In this document: in pieces, positions 43,765 to 54,545 of the stretch
How positions within the stretch are numbered: the first letter of the stretch is position 1
Layout of the letters: the number at the start of each line of letters is the position of its first letter
Source: Trichopria drosophilae
Lineage: Eukaryota; Arthropoda; Insecta; Hymenoptera; Diapriidae
Direction: 5' to 3'
Assembly: GCA_030407085.1 (NCBI GenBank)
Contig: CM059586.1
Span: 101,755,501 to 101,819,500, forward strand
DNA length: 64,000 bases
The notes under the pieces: model-generated
What the model was told of the DNA's origin: nothing
Seen by the model: only the letters and a program-made list of their open reading frames with translations
Database searches by the model: none
Position numbers and translations under genes: made by a program

Positions 43765-44670
43765 CCAATAGTAAAATTGCCCCCGCGTCTCACTTAAAAC
43801 GCATGTTGCTACTTACCGTGCATCCCACCTGCTTGTTGCACAATACACATCGAGAATAACCAATAGTAAAATTATCAGTGTGTCTGACTTAAAACGTACG
43901 TTACTACTTGATAAGTGCCCTTAATACTGATTGCGCAGTAAACTGCGGGAATAATGGGCAAATCATCCAGATGTCTCACTTGAAACGTATGATACTACTT
44001 ATGGCATTCCCCAAATACTGGTTGCACACTAGACCGTGAGAATAACCCGTAGTAAACTTGCCCCCGCGTCTCACTTAACACGCATGTTACTATTTACTGT
44101 ACACCTCACCTGCTGGTTGCACAGTACACATCGATGATAGCCAATAGTAAAAATTTCCGTGTGTCCGACTCGAAACGTACGTTACTACTTGATAAGTTCC
44201 CCAAATACCAATTGCGTAATAAACTGCGGGAATAACCAATAGTAAAATGATCGAGATGTCTCACTTGAAACGTATGCTACTACTTATGGCGTCCCCCAAA
44301 TACTGATTGCACAGTAGACGGCGGGGGTGCGGGTCGAAAAACCGACAAATTAAAAAGCCGACACTCAAAAAACCGACAGTCAAAAAGCCGACACATAAAA
44401 AAATAGACACATCGTCAGGAGGTCAGTCATTTTTTGCAGTGTTGGTTTTTTGACTGTCGGCTTTTCGATTGTCGGTTTTTTGACTGTCGGTTTTTCGACC
44501 CGCACCCGACGGCGGGAATAACCAATAGTAAAATTGCCCGTGTGTCTGACTCGAAACGTACGTTACTACTTGCTAAGGTCCCCAAATACTGATTGCGCAG
44601 TAGACCGCAAGAATAACCAGTAGTAAAATGGTCCTCTTGTCTGACTTGAAAAGCATGATACTACTTACCA
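43765..44670 (+). repeat. Higher-order satellite: three roughly 94-bp monomers, 281-bp period
   Basis: Eight monomers are read as A-B-C-A-B-C-B-C. All share AATAGTAAAAT...(T)GTCT(C/G)ACT(T/C)(A/G)AAACG(C/T)A(T/C)G then T(A)CTACTT and TGATTGC.CAGTA.AC.GCGGGAATAACC. Type A has CCCGCGTCTCACTTAA, type B ACGTACGTTACTACTTG and type C AGATGTCTCACTTGAAACG. The CGCGTCTCACTTAA word recurs at 43784 and 44065, giving 281 bp. The last C monomer of the second trimer is split by a 183-bp transposon. The GTTACTACTT core recalls the 13-mer family at 36 and 51 kb. It is non-coding. Confidence 0.85.
44325..44507. mobile_element. 183-bp transposon with 23-bp TIRs and an 8-bp target duplication
   Basis: The ends are identical 23-bp inverted repeats beginning GGGTGCGGGTCGAAAAACCG. 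GACGGCGG flanks both sides (44317-44324 and 44508-44515), and removing the insert restores a normal satellite monomer (AGTAGACGGCGGGAATAACC). The interior is a series of CGACA-ended units (AAAAAGCCGACA and AAAAACCGACA) that makes most of the element an imperfect palindrome. An 8-bp duplication fits hAT, P or Merlin superfamilies; the GGG terminus does not decide between them. Confidence 0.85.
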
Positions 44671-46350
44671 CATTCCTCTTTTTTGTTGTTGTCTGATCCC
44701 AGTAATTTTCTAAATAACATAACGTCAATTCACGATCTTTTGAAGTAATTAGTACATTATGATGATGAAAGAATGTTTCAGACATTAATCCATAATTCTT
44801 TGTCTTGTTCGCTACAGTTAATGACAAATGTGCTCGTTGGATAATATCGAACTTGTCGCTAAAAAGAAGTTTTTCTTCTATTTTTCTCCAATTTCCTAAG
44901 GCTTTCCTGCGTGCAATTCGAATCCATGGAATCGCTGGAGGCTACTTCCTGTTCTTCGAATCGTTAGTCACCCATTAAAGACGCTCGAGTTCTTATTTTC
45001 AGGTTGTCCTCATCATCGTCCATGTCGATGTGGGCGATACGACTCTATGAAGAACATCTTCCCTGTACTACCTTCTTCTTTTTTGTTTCGTTGCTTTTCC
45101 TTTCTCGGTCCGATCAGACAGAGGAGAATAGGGAACGGAACCTCCACAACAGCATCGATGGAAGCTTGCGGGGAGACAGGGTGAAAGACAAAGACATCGA
45201 GAGGGAAGGAGATCAGTAGGGAATGGGAGGCTCTTGCTCCTACAGAAGGGTAGTGCGGAGGTATTATTTGGTCGCGGCCACTTAATATGTAAATGCAACG
45301 GAGGCGACGAGGCGCTCGACCCAGTCTGCTGCCGACCGGGCCAATACTTTAATTTACATTTAAAATTGCTCAAAGCTTGACAGCCCCCACCTCGTTTCCT
45401 GTCTTTCTTCCTTTCTCTGCCTTGTTTCGTAGACCCGACTCACTTATTCGTTCTGGCGATACATTCTTGCCACTTTCCCGGCTTCCTGAAAAGTTTTAGC
45501 AAAAATCGAAAATACAATTCCTTCAAGAGACTTAGGAACTGCGTCCTAGTAATGTGATTTCTAACGGGAAAAGAAAAATCAAGATGGACGTAAATAATTG
45601 CGTTCGCAAAGACGTAAATATTTTGTATGACCATGTAATTGGAGTATGCATTCGAACAAGAGGTGAATTCCAACGATATGTGAAGCAAACTTTTGTATTT
45701 TGATGTAGTTTATGGAATAACGATTTTATAGGAGTTAAGTGCTATTGTCGCAGATTTTTATTTCGAAGAATATTTTAATTCGTCATCACTTTTCCTAAAT
45801 GCAAGACACTCACTCGTGCTTCTCGGTTGTCCTACGCTTTATCGAAAGACCTTTTTTTTCGATAGCAACGGAGGTCGTAGAGTCGGTCGTATTCGGATTC
45901 GACCCTTCCCGTCGTTTGGAACGGCGTTTTCAGCACATCCGGTCTTGTTTAGAACAAACAGCGGAGCGCACGAAGCTTTGCCAGGCGTGCTTTTTCTCCG
46001 TCCACGAGGATTTGCCCGCATCACGCTTTCACGTTTCGCGTTTCGTCGGGGCGATATCGCGCCAGTCGCAATAATGCCTTTTGGATCCACTTCTCTATAT
46101 CCCCATCGTCCTCTCCACCCACTTCACTTACCACTTCAGCACGTCGCCGATACCGGCCGGTCTATAACGCCCGAAGAATCCATACATGAGTATAAGGCCA
46201 GAATGACCGTGTAATCTTTCCGAACTAACGGCTGTGGGATCCTCTGAAAGGAAACGACACCTCGGTCCACACGTCCGATCCTCAAACCAGTTCCTTAGTT
46301 TGTCGTAGTTTAAGAGCTGTGCGAAAATGCATAATGGCATTTTCTTCATT
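44671..46350. other. GC-richer DNA from 44.9 kb, no recognised gene
   Basis: Overlapping frames at 45004-45373 and 45799-46349 run on both strands and have no known motif. A long pyrimidine tract ending TTGTTTCGTAG (45390-45432) would make a good 3' splice site, but no open exon with a donor follows within view. Confidence 0.4.
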
Positions 46351-48399
46351 TTTTATTTCTATATTTCATTTTTGCGAAGTAACTGGTAAATATGACTTAT
46401 TCTTAAATTTATATATTCATAAACCCAGATCTAGGTAATATAAATGATGGTAGAGTGATATCACGTCAGCATCAGTGTCTCATAAAGTGATTTTTCTTGA
46501 ATTTATATAGTGTTAAAGCACATTCAGAATTCAACATTTAAACTAAAAAATCTACGTTTTAAATCTAAAGCTCAAATTTACAAATTTTTAACTTAAAATT
46601 CAAGAAATCAAAAGGTTTGAAAGTCTTCTATTTTGTGACAAATCTTTTACTAAATGATCACTGTATGTTAATAAAAGTAATTCATAAGGTTGTTTTGAGT
46701 TAGCGCTTATTCATGTTTGCATCGATATATTTTTACCATTCAACTTCATCAGGGACGAATTTTTATTTTTAATTACTTTTCTTCACACAAAATTTCGGAT
46801 TGGGTTTTTTGTTGTTTTTTTGAAACAAAATTAACAAATGGCTATTTTCCAAATTTAAGATTTGAAAAGTTCATCTCTTGGGGTGAATATGATTCACAAA
46901 AACCAACATGATATGGAACGTGTGTTTCTTACAATAATGTACTCTTACATCTCTTCTTTTCACATTTTTAGGGGTCGAAATCAACAATAATAGACGATAA
47001 CTATTGTTTTTTTCATTATTGTTTGCAGAAGGACTGCAAATGTAGAGAATTATGAGGAAAAATGTGCTTCTTTGACTTTTATCCGAAGAATTTTCAAAAC
47101 AATAATCGTATTCTTTTAAAACTGGTTGCTAAGGATTTTGGATGCTCATGATTAAGCACCTGGAATTAGGCTTTGAATCTTTAAGTATCTTATGTTAAAT
47201 GAATGTTTCATAAGAAAGAATTTTTTTTCCCACCTATTTTGGAAATTCGAAAAGGAGAATTGAAAATATCAACCGTGATCCATAAATATAAAAAACGAGA
47301 CGGGTGGTTCAACATTTTTTTTTTTGACGTTAGCGTACCGTAACTTTGTTTTTATGTTATAATCTAATTCAACTATTTTGTTTATCAGAAAAATGGTTTT
47401 TCGTTAATTGCCTTTCAATTATCTCTATTTTTAATGATAGTCATTTAACAATTTTCAGCTCTTTTTATCCACTAATATCCAAATGAATTTTCATTTATAA
47501 ATCCTCCATTGCAATTAGCCGTTTTCCACTTTTTAACAATTACTTTAGATTTTTATTCGTCGTAGTATACTACATGATTGAAATAGCTAAATGAAGTTTT
47601 CCGGAAAAAATTCCCCCTTTTGATGATACTGTACAGTTTTGAAAAATGTTCAGTACAATGTTCGGTTTCCCAGAGTGCACCTCGTGGAGGCGAACTAAAT
47701 TACACCAAGTTTTTTTTCTTTTTAATTTTTTTTTCTATATTTTTATGTATATGTTATAGGCTCTTTTTATAGTTTTTAAAATTTTACATGCTTCATTAAT
47801 AACAATTTGTTGAAATTAGAAACTTAATGAAATAAAATGAAACTGCAATAATTACCGCGTCATTGACTTTGCAGGGGATAGCGGAACAAAAAATGATCAT
47901 TTACATTTATTTGTTTGCGACATTATGGAGTATTTTTTTCGGAAGTTTTCAGCACAAAAAATCCGTTCGAAAACCGTAAGTGCCATTTTATTCGCACGAA
48001 AAACATTGAAATTTTCAGGACAGTGTACTTTTTATCAATCAAGAACCAATGCTTATATTTATACTCGAGTGCATTTATACAAAATTCAAGGGTTTTTATA
48101 AGCGAGACGCCTTTTATGTATTGCTGAAATAATCTAATTTGAAATAGAACATAATCTATGCCTTCACTAATAGAATATTCCAATTTAAACTTCATTAAAT
48201 ACGATTCACCAAAATGTTTAAAAAAATTTATTAAACATCTCACATATTACATTTTTTGTTTTAAATTTACGTTCTAACATGTTATACGTAAATATCAAGT
48301 TAGTTACGTCGTAACTCAAATGCAATATTTGTTCTCCCCGTAATGCATGTATTGAACCGCTCTCCTCCTTAGTGGTTCCACCATCGCCACTTGATTTCA
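46351..48399. other. AT-rich DNA, no gene seen
   Basis: Nothing supportable. Opposed frames near 47915-48243 are shadows of each other. Confidence 0.5.
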
Positions 48400-48404
48400 A
48401 GGAC

Positions 48405-48490
48405 TGTCGTAGCGTTAGCTCGATCGATAAGGTTTATTCCACTGCTTCAACCTAAACCTTCAGAGGTTTGAACCCGGATACTCGAATCAC
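48405..48490 (+). other. Possible decayed tRNA-derived sequence
   Basis: TTAGCTCGATCGATAAGG (48415) is a loose match to a tRNA A box and GAGGTTTGAACCCGG (48463) a one-mismatch B-box-like word (GGTTTGAACC), at tRNA-like spacing. No acceptor stem is evident. A tRNA-derived SINE remnant or chance are both possible. Confidence 0.2.
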
Positions 48491-51333
48491 GGTAGTATTG
48501 AAACAATGACGTAAAATCTTGAAGACGTAAAGCACGTCGAAAATCGTTCAAGCACTTTGTTGATTTAATAACTACTTCTTTATCATTGACTTGGTTTTAT
48601 ATTGATATAAATGTATTTGGTTATTTAAAGATTTTACAATATTCTAAATTACCAATATTAGGTAAATTGATGTAATGAAATCGAATAAGAAATACAACAA
48701 AAATAAACTAGACGAATTCTTTAATTCAATGCCGATAACATTAGGACCAAAAAATTCACGCTCACGATTTGATAGGAAGGGTTACGTTCAATTTGAATAT
48801 TTATAAGCTAAGGGAGCACCGTTGCTTCTGCGCCTGCTATTGGCTCTACTGAATTCGGTGTAAAGGTTCGAAAATATCGAGTAGCTAGAATGAAAGCAGA
48901 AAACGATTTTGACTATCTTAGTTCAAATATAATCAACTAAATAGGGTAAAATTATTTTTCGTAATTTTATCATACAAATGTCTATTATATTGTCCTTATT
49001 TCTACTTATATACCATTTCGATATTTGGAAGACTAATAAGTATATTCATCGTCGAAAAAGCCTTGTTTTCTTAATATTTGCGATGTAGTTCCAGAGATGT
49101 CTTTTGGAAAGGCGGAGATGCTAGAAATGACACACGAATCTAAGAGATATTTGCCAGGTCTTATAACCTCGGCAAACTTTAATTCCTCTTTTGCGTGTCT
49201 TCATTCCCTGTATTTACAAACGGTTACCAAATGCCTAATCCGACGAGGAAAGCTACGACAGGCTGCCACGATGTAATACGAGGCAAATCACTGAAGATAT
49301 AACCGGATTTCGAAAGTATCACAGACAATCTAAATAAGGAATTATAATAAAAATAGAATTGAAATTCTTATCAAACATTTTTTTTATGAACGGAAGTATT
49401 AATTAATTATTCGATAAAAAAATCGATAAAAAAGGATAAAATTCGGGTGCTTAACAAGTATCTGGCACGCGGCGTGAGCGCGTGACGGAAAATCTCAATT
49501 TCTTCCGCAATAAAACTCAGCGCACCAGATATGAAACATATTAACGAGATTCCGAGTCTTGCCGATCGTAGGATGTCGAGGCACGTCTAGTCGTCCTCGT
49601 GAAAAAAGCTGACGTGCAATAGTGTATTATTCATGCATCTGCTCGTAAAAGAATCCAGAAATGAAAGAAGACGACGAACATTTGCCTCTCGACGAACCGA
49701 AGATGGGGTCGAATCTTTTCCTGATTTCACCTCAGAATTCCTTCCATTCCCGGCTGCCCCCGCATCCGTCGACTGCCATCGGTCTGACTTTTCGTTTTAA
49801 GACGATTATGTCGAAAAAAGAATTAAAATCGTCAAGTTGAAAAGAAGAGCTTTTAAGATCACATCTTGAAAACGGGGACAGCGGAGGGAGCAAGAGTTTT
49901 ATGGAGTCAAAAAAGGCAAGACAGCAAAAGAAACCTTTACATCGTCTACATACCCTTTAACCCGTTACTTCGTCGCTCGAGTAAAGCAGACCCGGAAACA
50001 CGACCAGTTCTCTACGGGCGTAGTAACTAGTTTGCTTTTTACGTATTAGGTTATGTTACATTCATTTTACTTCATTTGTCCGGAATATCCTCAGGGCTTT
50101 TCTCCCTGGTTGAGAAAATACTTTGGTGCACTTCTTTCGTCGTGTTTGCTCCCTCGCGTTCAGCACTGCGTCGAGGCTCAAGAGGAATGAAATAATACAA
50201 ATTACCCAACGACGAATGCTACAGTCTCGTCGAAAGTTACAAGTTAATTTTCCAACCATAGGATGATCGTTCGCCCAATTTTATTGAATCAACCAACTTT
50301 GTCCTCATATTCAAATATTAGTTAAATAACAGTGATATAAACTATAAAATGCGTCATGTGGCACTTGGAATCGTTTTAGCACATTACACATTCCAAGCAG
50401 CGCTCAACTGAAAACATAAAACAAAACCAACCAACTCTATAAAACGTGTCTGGCTCGCAATTGTCGTTTATTGCTGCCTCTTCGATTTGCCTCGCGAGTC
50501 GCGAATGGAACGAAACCATACATCGCATCTTTTTCTAGAGCTTTTGTATTTTTTTCCAACGCATTCTCCTGCCTTACGGTCCCAGTCGTTCGCTCCTCTA
50601 AGTCGCGCTACTTCCTTTCAAGTTTTGCGCGGATGGGAATCGAGAGAAAACGGCTCGAGACACGTAGCAATATCGTCCAATCCTTCGGGAATAGGATGCA
50701 GCAGTTATCCTGACCGTTCCTTCCATCGCCACGGCCCTTAATCGAAACCCAGCCTCGCAGATGCGCCCAGGTGCTATCACCCCGTGCGATTTTGTGATAC
50801 AATGGAAACGGGATACGGGCTTTATCGACTTTAACTACTTACTGGTGAACTTTTTACCACACAACCCGGAGAGCTCTAATAGATGACATTGCTTGACACG
50901 ATTAAGTGCGAATTGATCACTACCGTGAGTAAAATACACTTTCATTCGATTACGATCGTCCTCAGTAATGCGCCATGCTGAAAACATCACATCTTTGTTT
51001 CTTGTTAACATTTTATGAGTAGATTAATGAGATCTCCATGTTGTATTTGTCATGTTCTTCAGAGAGAATACAACAAGAGATATCAGATTGCAGCAAAGAT
51101 TTAGTTTTGCCACGTCAAAAAAAATCCCTGCGCATAGGATGATGTAAAGGCTGGTGACTACGAGTTTATGTAATTTCTGACATCGAGAATCCAGACGGAA
51201 TCTCTGAACGTGATATATTCTGTTACAGTACGATGACGGCTAACACATTACCGCAAATTTGATAATTTTATCACTCGGGAAAGTGTAAAAAACCAATGTT
51301 TGAAATCACGCGCTATGGTAACATGCAGTAATT
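48491..51333. other. Mixed DNA, GC-richer at 49.1-50.9 kb, no recognised gene
   Basis: Frames at 50062-50259 (-) and 50471-50802 (both strands) are unrecognised. No repeat seen. Confidence 0.4.
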
Positions 51334-51831
51334 TAAGTAGTAACAGCCCACATATGCTGCGCACCATAACTACTTACATTTTTGACGGTCTGACCATAAA
51401 CTACAATTTTCACTGAACACTTATAAAGTGACATTTATATTTTTTTCATATAAGTTGTAACAGTCCTGAAAAAGTTTTGAGCAGTAAGGTCGGTCTGTTA
51501 CTACTTACATTATTCTAATAAAATTCGCGTTATTATACCCATTCTTAATGTCTGATCATAAACGACCATTTTCACTTAATGTTTCTAACGTGGAGTGTAT
51601 CATTTTTAATCTAAGTTGTAAGTGTAGCGGCGGACTGTCGTTACTTAGATCAAACATGCACTATGTATGTGTTAAGTGAAAAGACTGTCTGACCATAAAC
51701 TACAATTTTCAATGAACACTTATAAAGTGACATTTATATTTTTTCATCTAAGTAGTAACAGTCCTGAAAATGTTTTAAACAGTAAGGTCGGGCTGTTACT
51801 ACTTAGAGTATTCTAATAAAATTCGCGTTAA

Positions 51832-52892
51832 TCCGTTTCGTCCCAAAACGACAAAATTTGTCGCTGGATTTCATCCTCCGTAAGTTTATGGATGTCTTTG
51901 AGATATTGTTATGAAACGTAGGTTTTCTATAGTTCTTGGGTGTGCTCTTTTCGAATCTGAAGTCAGTTTTACGATATCACTTTCCATTTTTTAAATATGA
52001 CCACTTAAACGGAAGAAAATGTGGACAAAAGCGAAAACTTTTTCAGAAAACTGCAATTTTTCTTGCGAAGGAGTTCCGGAATCGTGTCAGGCCTCAGAAT
52101 CCTGTGGCATAATGAGTTTTACTAAAAGTTGGTCAATATTAAGAATTAAGTTACAAAATGGGGTCCTCAAAATGGCGCTATTCATATGGAATTTTTTTGT
52201 TATTTGGGTTTTATTAAAATATTTGTGGTATTTTTTCATGTATTTTGATGAATATGTTCTAGTGGATTATTTTTGAGGATGGTGAATACAAATCCATTAT
52301 TAAATTTATGAAATTCAAAATAGGGAATCCAATATGGAATGCCGCAATTTTAAAAAAAGTGTCTGGTATTTGGTATATAGAAGGTTCCGAAGTCAAATTG
52401 GATCCGCCATTTCGAATTTGCAAAATTTAATAACGAATTAGTATTCAGTCACCTCAAAAGCAATCTACATATTCATCAAAGTTCACTTCAAGATACCAGA
52501 AATATCTTAATAAAACCCAAATAACAAAAAAATTGCGCATCAGCAGCGCCATTTTGAGGACGCCATTTTGTAACTTAAATCTTAACATTGACCAACTTTT
52601 AGTAAAACTCATTATGCCACAGGATTCTAAGGCCTGACACGATTCCGGAACTCCTTCACAAGAAAAATTGCAGTTTTCTAAAAAAGTTTTCGCTTTTTTC
52701 CACGATTTCTTCCGTTTAAGTGGTCATATTTAAAAAATGGAATGTGATATCGTAAAACGGACTTCAGATTCGAAAAGAGCATACCCTAAAGCTATACAAA
52801 ACCTACATTTTACAACAATATCTCAAAGACATCCATAAAGTTATGGAGGATGAAAACCGGCAACAAATTTTGTCGTTTTGGGACGAAACGGG
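51832..52892. mobile_element. 1.06-kb TTAA-flanked foldback
   Basis: TTAA at 51828-51831 and 52893-52896. Ends TCCGTTTCGTCCCAAAACGA and, in complement, CCCGTTTCGTCCCAAAACGA. The two halves are complementary almost throughout, with the centre near 52360. Arm blocks include GATGTCTTTGAGATATTGTT, CACTTAAACGGAAGAAA and GTTCCGGAATCGTGTCAGGC. The intact neighbouring repeat unit shows the empty site. Words AAAATGGCGC and AATGGCGGATCC link it to other elements here. piggyBac-like or Kolobok-like; no enzyme encoded. Confidence 0.85.
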
Positions 52893-52978
52893 TTAATACG
52901 TACATTCTTAATGTCTGACAATAAACTACAATTTTCACTTAATGTTTCTAACGTGCAATATATAATTTTTAATCTAAG

Positions 52979-54446
52979 AAGGAGATGTTGTCAACTGCCC
53001 CCCGCGGATCTTGCTGGGAATGAAATATGTTTTTCTATATCAAAATCCATTAGACACGTATTTTTTTCTAATGGGCATTTGTTTACGAGTTATTAGCAAT
53101 AAACAAATTATTTTAACAATTTCACCAGTCACAGTGAAAATTCGTCTAATCAAGCTGAAGGTCGTTGCTCGGGGGTTTTTGGGGTCGCTGATTACGAATG
53201 TATGATCAAAAACGCATAATTCAAAATGCCGGATCCATATTGGCGGACAAAAGTTTTTAAAAATTATTCATTTCGATTGACATTTGTTACTCGGCGGTTT
53301 TTGGAGTCGCTGATTACGAATCTACGATCAAACGAACAAAATTCAAAATGGCGGATCCGAAATGCCTGCCAAAAGTTTCGAAAAGTTATTAAATTAGATT
53401 GAAATTTGTGACTCGGCGATTTTTGAGGTCTCTTATTACGAATCCAAGGTCAAAAAAGCAAAATTCAAAATGGCGGATCCAAAATGGCTGCCAAAAGTTT
53501 TGAAAATTAATTTCATTCGATTGAAACGAGTTACTTGAAAGTTCTTGAGGGCGGTAAATGTCTGCATATTAAAAAAATACAACCTTAAAGATGGTAAAAC
53601 TTAAACTTTAATTCTTTTGCTTTTATTAAACATTTTATTTAAACATTCGTAGTTACATATTCTGTAAATAAATTACTTGAAATGAAAAAAGTATCAGTAA
53701 AAAGTAAAAATTATCAGTAGTAATTTTAGTAGTCAAATTTCTTCATTAGCAATTTTATTTAGAAATCGAATTGTACTTTTAATATGCAATCTACTAGAAA
53801 ATGCTCAAGTAGATGCTTCAGAAAATGTTATAAAACAATAATATTCCAGTATGTAAAGCCGCATTCTGAACGGCTTTTAGAAAAATAAATTGACCGTGGT
53901 GAAAGACACATTTTTTTATTTTAAGTTGCAAAATAAACATAATAAATATTTATTCTTATGCATACTTACAGAACTTAAATTATAGTTAAATAAGAATATG
54001 TAGACTTCTTCAACGTCAAATGCAGCATCACTTCCAACATATAATAGTAAACACTGTGATCCTTATTTTAATTGTAAGTAGGCGAGCACATAGAGAATGA
54101 TGTTAAAAAACAAACTAAAAGTTATAACACACGCATAAAAAAATATCAAACAGAGCAGCACATCTTCACGATAAAACAAGATTTTTATCGCTATTTTGAA
54201 TTTTGTTCTTTTGATCGTAGGTTCGTAATCAGCGACCCCAAAAACCCCCCCGAGTAAAAACTTTCAGCTTGATTTGACGAATTTTCATTGCGACTTGTGA
54301 AATTGTCCAAATAATTTGTTTATTGCTAATAACTCGTAAACAAATGACCATTAGAAAAAAAATACGTGTCTAATGGTTTTTAATATAGAAAAACATATTT
54401 CAGTCCCAGCAAGATCCGCGGGGGGGCAGTTAACAACATATCCTTG
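52979..54446. mobile_element. 1.47-kb inverted-repeat element with 122-bp internal repeats
   Basis: The arm 52979-53240 pairs with 54188-54446: AAGGAGATGTTGTCAACTGC against the complement CAAGGATATGTTGTTAACTG, then GCGGATCTTGCTGGGA, ACACGTATTTTTTTCTAATG and CGAGTTATTAGCAATAAACA. TAAG (or only TA) is duplicated at the borders (52975-52978 and 54447-54450). The interior has three 122-bp units then unique AT-rich DNA. It is non-coding. The superfamily is unclear. Confidence 0.8.
53154..53530 (+). repeat. Three tandem 122-bp units with GATTACGAAT and GGCGGATCC motifs
   Basis: Each unit has (A)CTCGG(C/G)G(G/A)TTTTTG then GGTCGCTGATTACGAAT.. then AATTCAAAATGGCGGATCC and TGCCAAAAGTTT. The GCTGATTACG block is at 53187 and 53309, and its variant TCTTATTACG at 53431. 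Single related units occur at 54215-54255 (complement), 61057-61200, 61492-61560 (complement), 63170-63260 and 63360-63430 (complement). Confidence 0.85.
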
Positions 54447-54545
54447 TAAGTAGTAAGTACAGAGGCGAACTGTCGTTACTTACAAATTGTTAGATTAAAC
54501 ATGCCCTATGTATGTGTTAAGTGAAAAGGGTAGTTTGTAGTCAGA

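Larger units (their letters stand above)
51334..54545. repeat. Second array of the TAAGTAGTAACAG family, split by two insertions
   Basis: A roughly 299-bp unit starting GTCTGACCATAAACTACAAT occurs at 51388 and 51687. It contains 57-bp palindrome-ended modules (TAAGT(A/T)GTAACAG-31-CTGTTACTACTTA) at 51451-51507 and 51749-51805, and a 36-bp version at about 51604. The second unit is continuous only if two insertions are removed: 51832-52892 and 52979-54446. It then resumes at 54447 with TAAGTAGTAAGTACAG and CATGCCCTATGTATGTGTTA, matching CATGCACTATGTATGTGTTA of the first unit. The array edges are themselves inverted (TTTGACGGTCTGAC at 51381; GTCAGACCCTCAAA at 54540). Confidence 0.85.

Noticed and set aside
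45390..45480. Strong pyrimidine tract plus TAG, possible 3' splice site
   Set aside because: No open frame with a donor follows and the tract lies in a generally pyrimidine-rich stretch.
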